A DNA stretch of 64,000 nucleotides, taken from the NCBI GenBank assembly GCA_013388545.1, contig JACAFB010000037.1, forward strand, positions 1 to 64,000, written 5' to 3'. The notes under the pieces were generated by a model. That model saw only the letters and a list, made by a program, of their open reading frames with translations. It was not told the origin of the DNA and ran no database searches. Every line of letters begins with the position of its first letter. The first letter of the stretch is position 1. The position numbers were made by a program, and so were the translations under genes. This DNA is from Ignavibacteriaceae bacterium. Its GTDB lineage: Bacteria; Bacteroidota; Ignavibacteria; Ignavibacteriales; Ignavibacteriaceae. Positions 62,315-64,000 of this stretch are shown here, piece after piece.

Positions 62315-64000
62315 ATGTTTCAAAGACTTTTGGTTTCAATGATAATTTTTACAGCATGTTATTCGTTTGCAATAATTCCTCCTAAAGACGGGAAAAAACC
62401 TCCGCAGCACGTGATCGATTTTCATAAAATGATGCAAAAAGAATATTCCAAAGGTTACTGGGCTGAAAGGATGAACGCCCGTAAAAAACTTGCTGAAAAC
62501 ATCGCAGCTGGTCTTTACCCCAAATCGGCTCTTACAACAGATACAGTTTTTGCACTTACTCTCCTTGGACGTTATTCGAACCTTGGCCCTAAATATTCAC
62601 AACAAAAATTCCAAAGCCAATTATTCAGCGGTCCTAATCCAACAGGAACAGTTACAGATTATTACTCTGAAGTCTCTTACGGACAAATGTTATTTACAGG
62701 TGATTGCAAAGGATGGTTTCCTGTGCCGGGAACTCTTGAACAATATACGGGGACTAACAATGGTCTCGGTCCTGAAGGCGGTCCCAGATTTGTTCTCGAT
62801 TTAGTAACTGCTGCCGACTCAAGCATCAACTTTGCTGATTACATTCAGTATTATGACAACCTCGGGAGACCTCATATTGGATTTATCGCTGCAGTTCATA
62901 CCGGTGGTGACGGTGCTGCTGGTGCTTATAATATCTGGTCACATCGCTGGACTTTTTCATTTCTAATTGGTAATCAACCATATGTTACTAATGACATAGA
63001 CCCTGTTTCCGGTAAGAATGTTTTAATCGACGGTGACTATGCAATACAACCCGAACTTGATGGCGGAAGTAACACAGGCGGTAACATTGTAAAAATTGGC
63101 GTTTTTACTCATGAATTCGGACACATATTCGGACTGCCGGATTTATACGACACCGACTATTCATCTGAAGGGCTGGGCAATTGGTGTTTGATGGCAGGAG
63201 GAACTTACGGTGGAAATGGTTTTACTGAAGAAACACCCGTGCATTTGAGTGCCTGGTGCAAGAAAGAAATGGGATGGGTTATACCAATAACAATCACTTC
63301 CTTTCAGGATAATTTATCAGTCCCAAATGTTGAACAAAATCCAGTTATCTACCGGATCTGGAAAAACGGGCCAATAAGCAACGAATACTTTTTGGTTGAA
63401 AACAGACAGAAGCTTGGATTTGATATTAATCTCTATGATTCCGGTTTTCTTATTTATCACGTTGACGAAAACATGCCGGACAACACTAATGAAGATCACT
63501 ATCTTGTTGACCTTGAGCAGGCAGATGGTTTAAGAAATCTGAACCTGAATCAGGGCAGAGGTGATGCCGGTGATCCATTTCCTGGTTCTACAAATAATAC
63601 CCGTTTTGATCTTTCAACAAATCCTAACAGCAAAAATTATTTAAATCAGAACACATTTGTATCCGTTAGAAATATTCAGAAGAACAGTCTCGAAATGATT
63701 GCAGACTTCGATATTGGCACAAGGCCTTATATTCAAATCAACGATATTAGTTTGACAGAGTCTGTGCCGGAAAACGGACGACTTGAAGCCGGAGAATCAG
63801 GTAATGTTGTTTTTAACCTTACTAACATTGAGCCCGGCAACTCACAAAACACAACCGTTAGATTTTTTATTAACGAAGATGGAATCCAGATTAATTCAAA
63901 TGAAATGACGGGTTCAATTAACGGACAGAGCACAGTCAACTTTACTATAAATTCTGCAATTAATGTAAGCAGTTCTTTTCAAAGCAGGATGATAAAAATT
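62315..64000 (+). CDS. Exported M6 family metalloprotease (partial, runs off the window)
   Basis: 562 residues to the window edge with no stop. Signal peptide from MFQRLLVSMIIF, start ATG 62,315 with AAGGAG upstream. The M6 domain has zinc motif HEFGHIFGLPD at 266-276, followed by GLGNWCLMAGGTYGG, the Met-turn-like region of immune inhibitor A-type proteases. From about 470 a beta-sandwich/CARDB-like domain (ENGRLEAGESGNVVFNLTN) begins. Such proteins in this lineage usually end in a type IX sorting domain, which would lie beyond 64,000. Confidence 0.9.
   Translation, partial: MFQRLLVSMIIFTACYSFAIIPPKDGKKPPQHVIDFHKMMQKEYSKGYWAERMNARKKLAENIAAGLYPKSALTTDTVFALTLLGRYSNLGPKYSQQKFQSQLFSGPNPTGTVTDYYSEVSYGQMLFTGDCKGWFPVPGTLEQYTGTNNGLGPEGGPRFVLDLVTAADSSINFADYIQYYDNLGRPHIGFIAAVHTGGDGAAGAYNIWSHRWTFSFLIGNQPYVTNDIDPVSGKNVLIDGDYAIQPELDGGSNTGGNIVKIGVFTHEFGHIFGLPDLYDTDYSSEGLGNWCLMAGGTYGGNGFTEETPVHLSAWCKKEMGWVIPITITSFQDNLSVPNVEQNPVIYRIWKNGPISNEYFLVENRQKLGFDINLYDSGFLIYHVDENMPDNTNEDHYLVDLEQADGLRNLNLNQGRGDAGDPFPGSTNNTRFDLSTNPNSKNYLNQNTFVSVRNIQKNSLEMIADFDIGTRPYIQINDISLTESVPENGRLEAGESGNVVFNLTNIEPGNSQNTTVRFFINEDGIQINSNEMTGSINGQSTVNFTINSAINVSSSFQSRMIKI

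Noticed and set aside
62490-62804. 104-residue plus-strand frame at the start of the M6 protease
   Set aside because: Out of frame with the M6 reading frame, which is open from 62,315 to the window end and carries the zinc motif.

Overview
The window is AT-rich and densely coded. The C-terminal domains beginning NYPNPFNP and ending in KKLVLMK are typical type IX secretion sorting domains. Together with DUF6588, DUF4397, MA-type peptidase/barrel and carotenoid glycoside genes they point to the Ignavibacteria (Ignavibacteriota/Chlorobi-Bacteroidota lineage). This is a judgement from protein style, not a phylogeny. No rRNA, tRNA, CRISPR array or complete insertion sequence was found.

Layout. 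0.2-7 kb (minus): a secreted DUF4397 protein with sorting domain, an OPT peptide transporter and a large secreted subtilase. 7.2-11.1 kb: rsmI, a small MNT/HEPN toxin-antitoxin pair wedged between two copies of the rsmI 3' end, rlmD and a methyltransferase, with three dispersed palindromic repeats. 11.3-19.9 kb (plus): S9 peptidase, DUF1232, NUDIX, cupin, VOC, recN, DUF6588, a lipoprotein-like protein and hemW. 19.9-25.6 kb: two tandem secreted M14 carboxypeptidases. 26.2-33.8 kb: an eight-gene carotenoid operon (crtI, crtB, crtYcd, crtD-like, acyltransferase, glycosyltransferase, cruF-like, crtW-like), fitting an acylated keto-carotenoid glycoside. 33.8-41.7 kb (minus): two sensor kinases, a TPR protein and a peptidase-propeller-barrel protein. 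41.9-51.9 kb: a peptide-type ABC transporter (permeases minus, ATPases plus). Its permease genes run without gaps into a Ser/Thr kinase-ATPase-TPR gene and a sigma54 activator gene; beyond these lies a gene for a secreted protein of twelve near-identical 16-residue repeats behind a textbook sigma54 promoter. 51.9-62 kb: ybaK, C1 peptidase, alpha/beta hydrolase, alkD, ridA-like, glgP, VOC, lipoprotein, trmB and a second secreted repeat protein. 62.3 kb to the end: an M6 metalloprotease cut by the window edge.

The most promising undescribed system is the 41.9-51.9 kb block. Its parts (peptide-type ABC transporter without a binding protein, kinase/TPR sensor, sigma54 activator, sigma54 promoter with an upstream inverted repeat, secreted 12 x 16-residue repeat protein) are consistent with signal-controlled production of a repetitive secreted protein or of peptides cut from it. 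The sequence shows the parts and their order; the functional link is inference. Two other structural findings stand out: the 3'-end duplication of rsmI around the toxin-antitoxin pair, and a sorting-domain plus 108-nt 3' region shared by two otherwise unrelated genes 23 kb apart.
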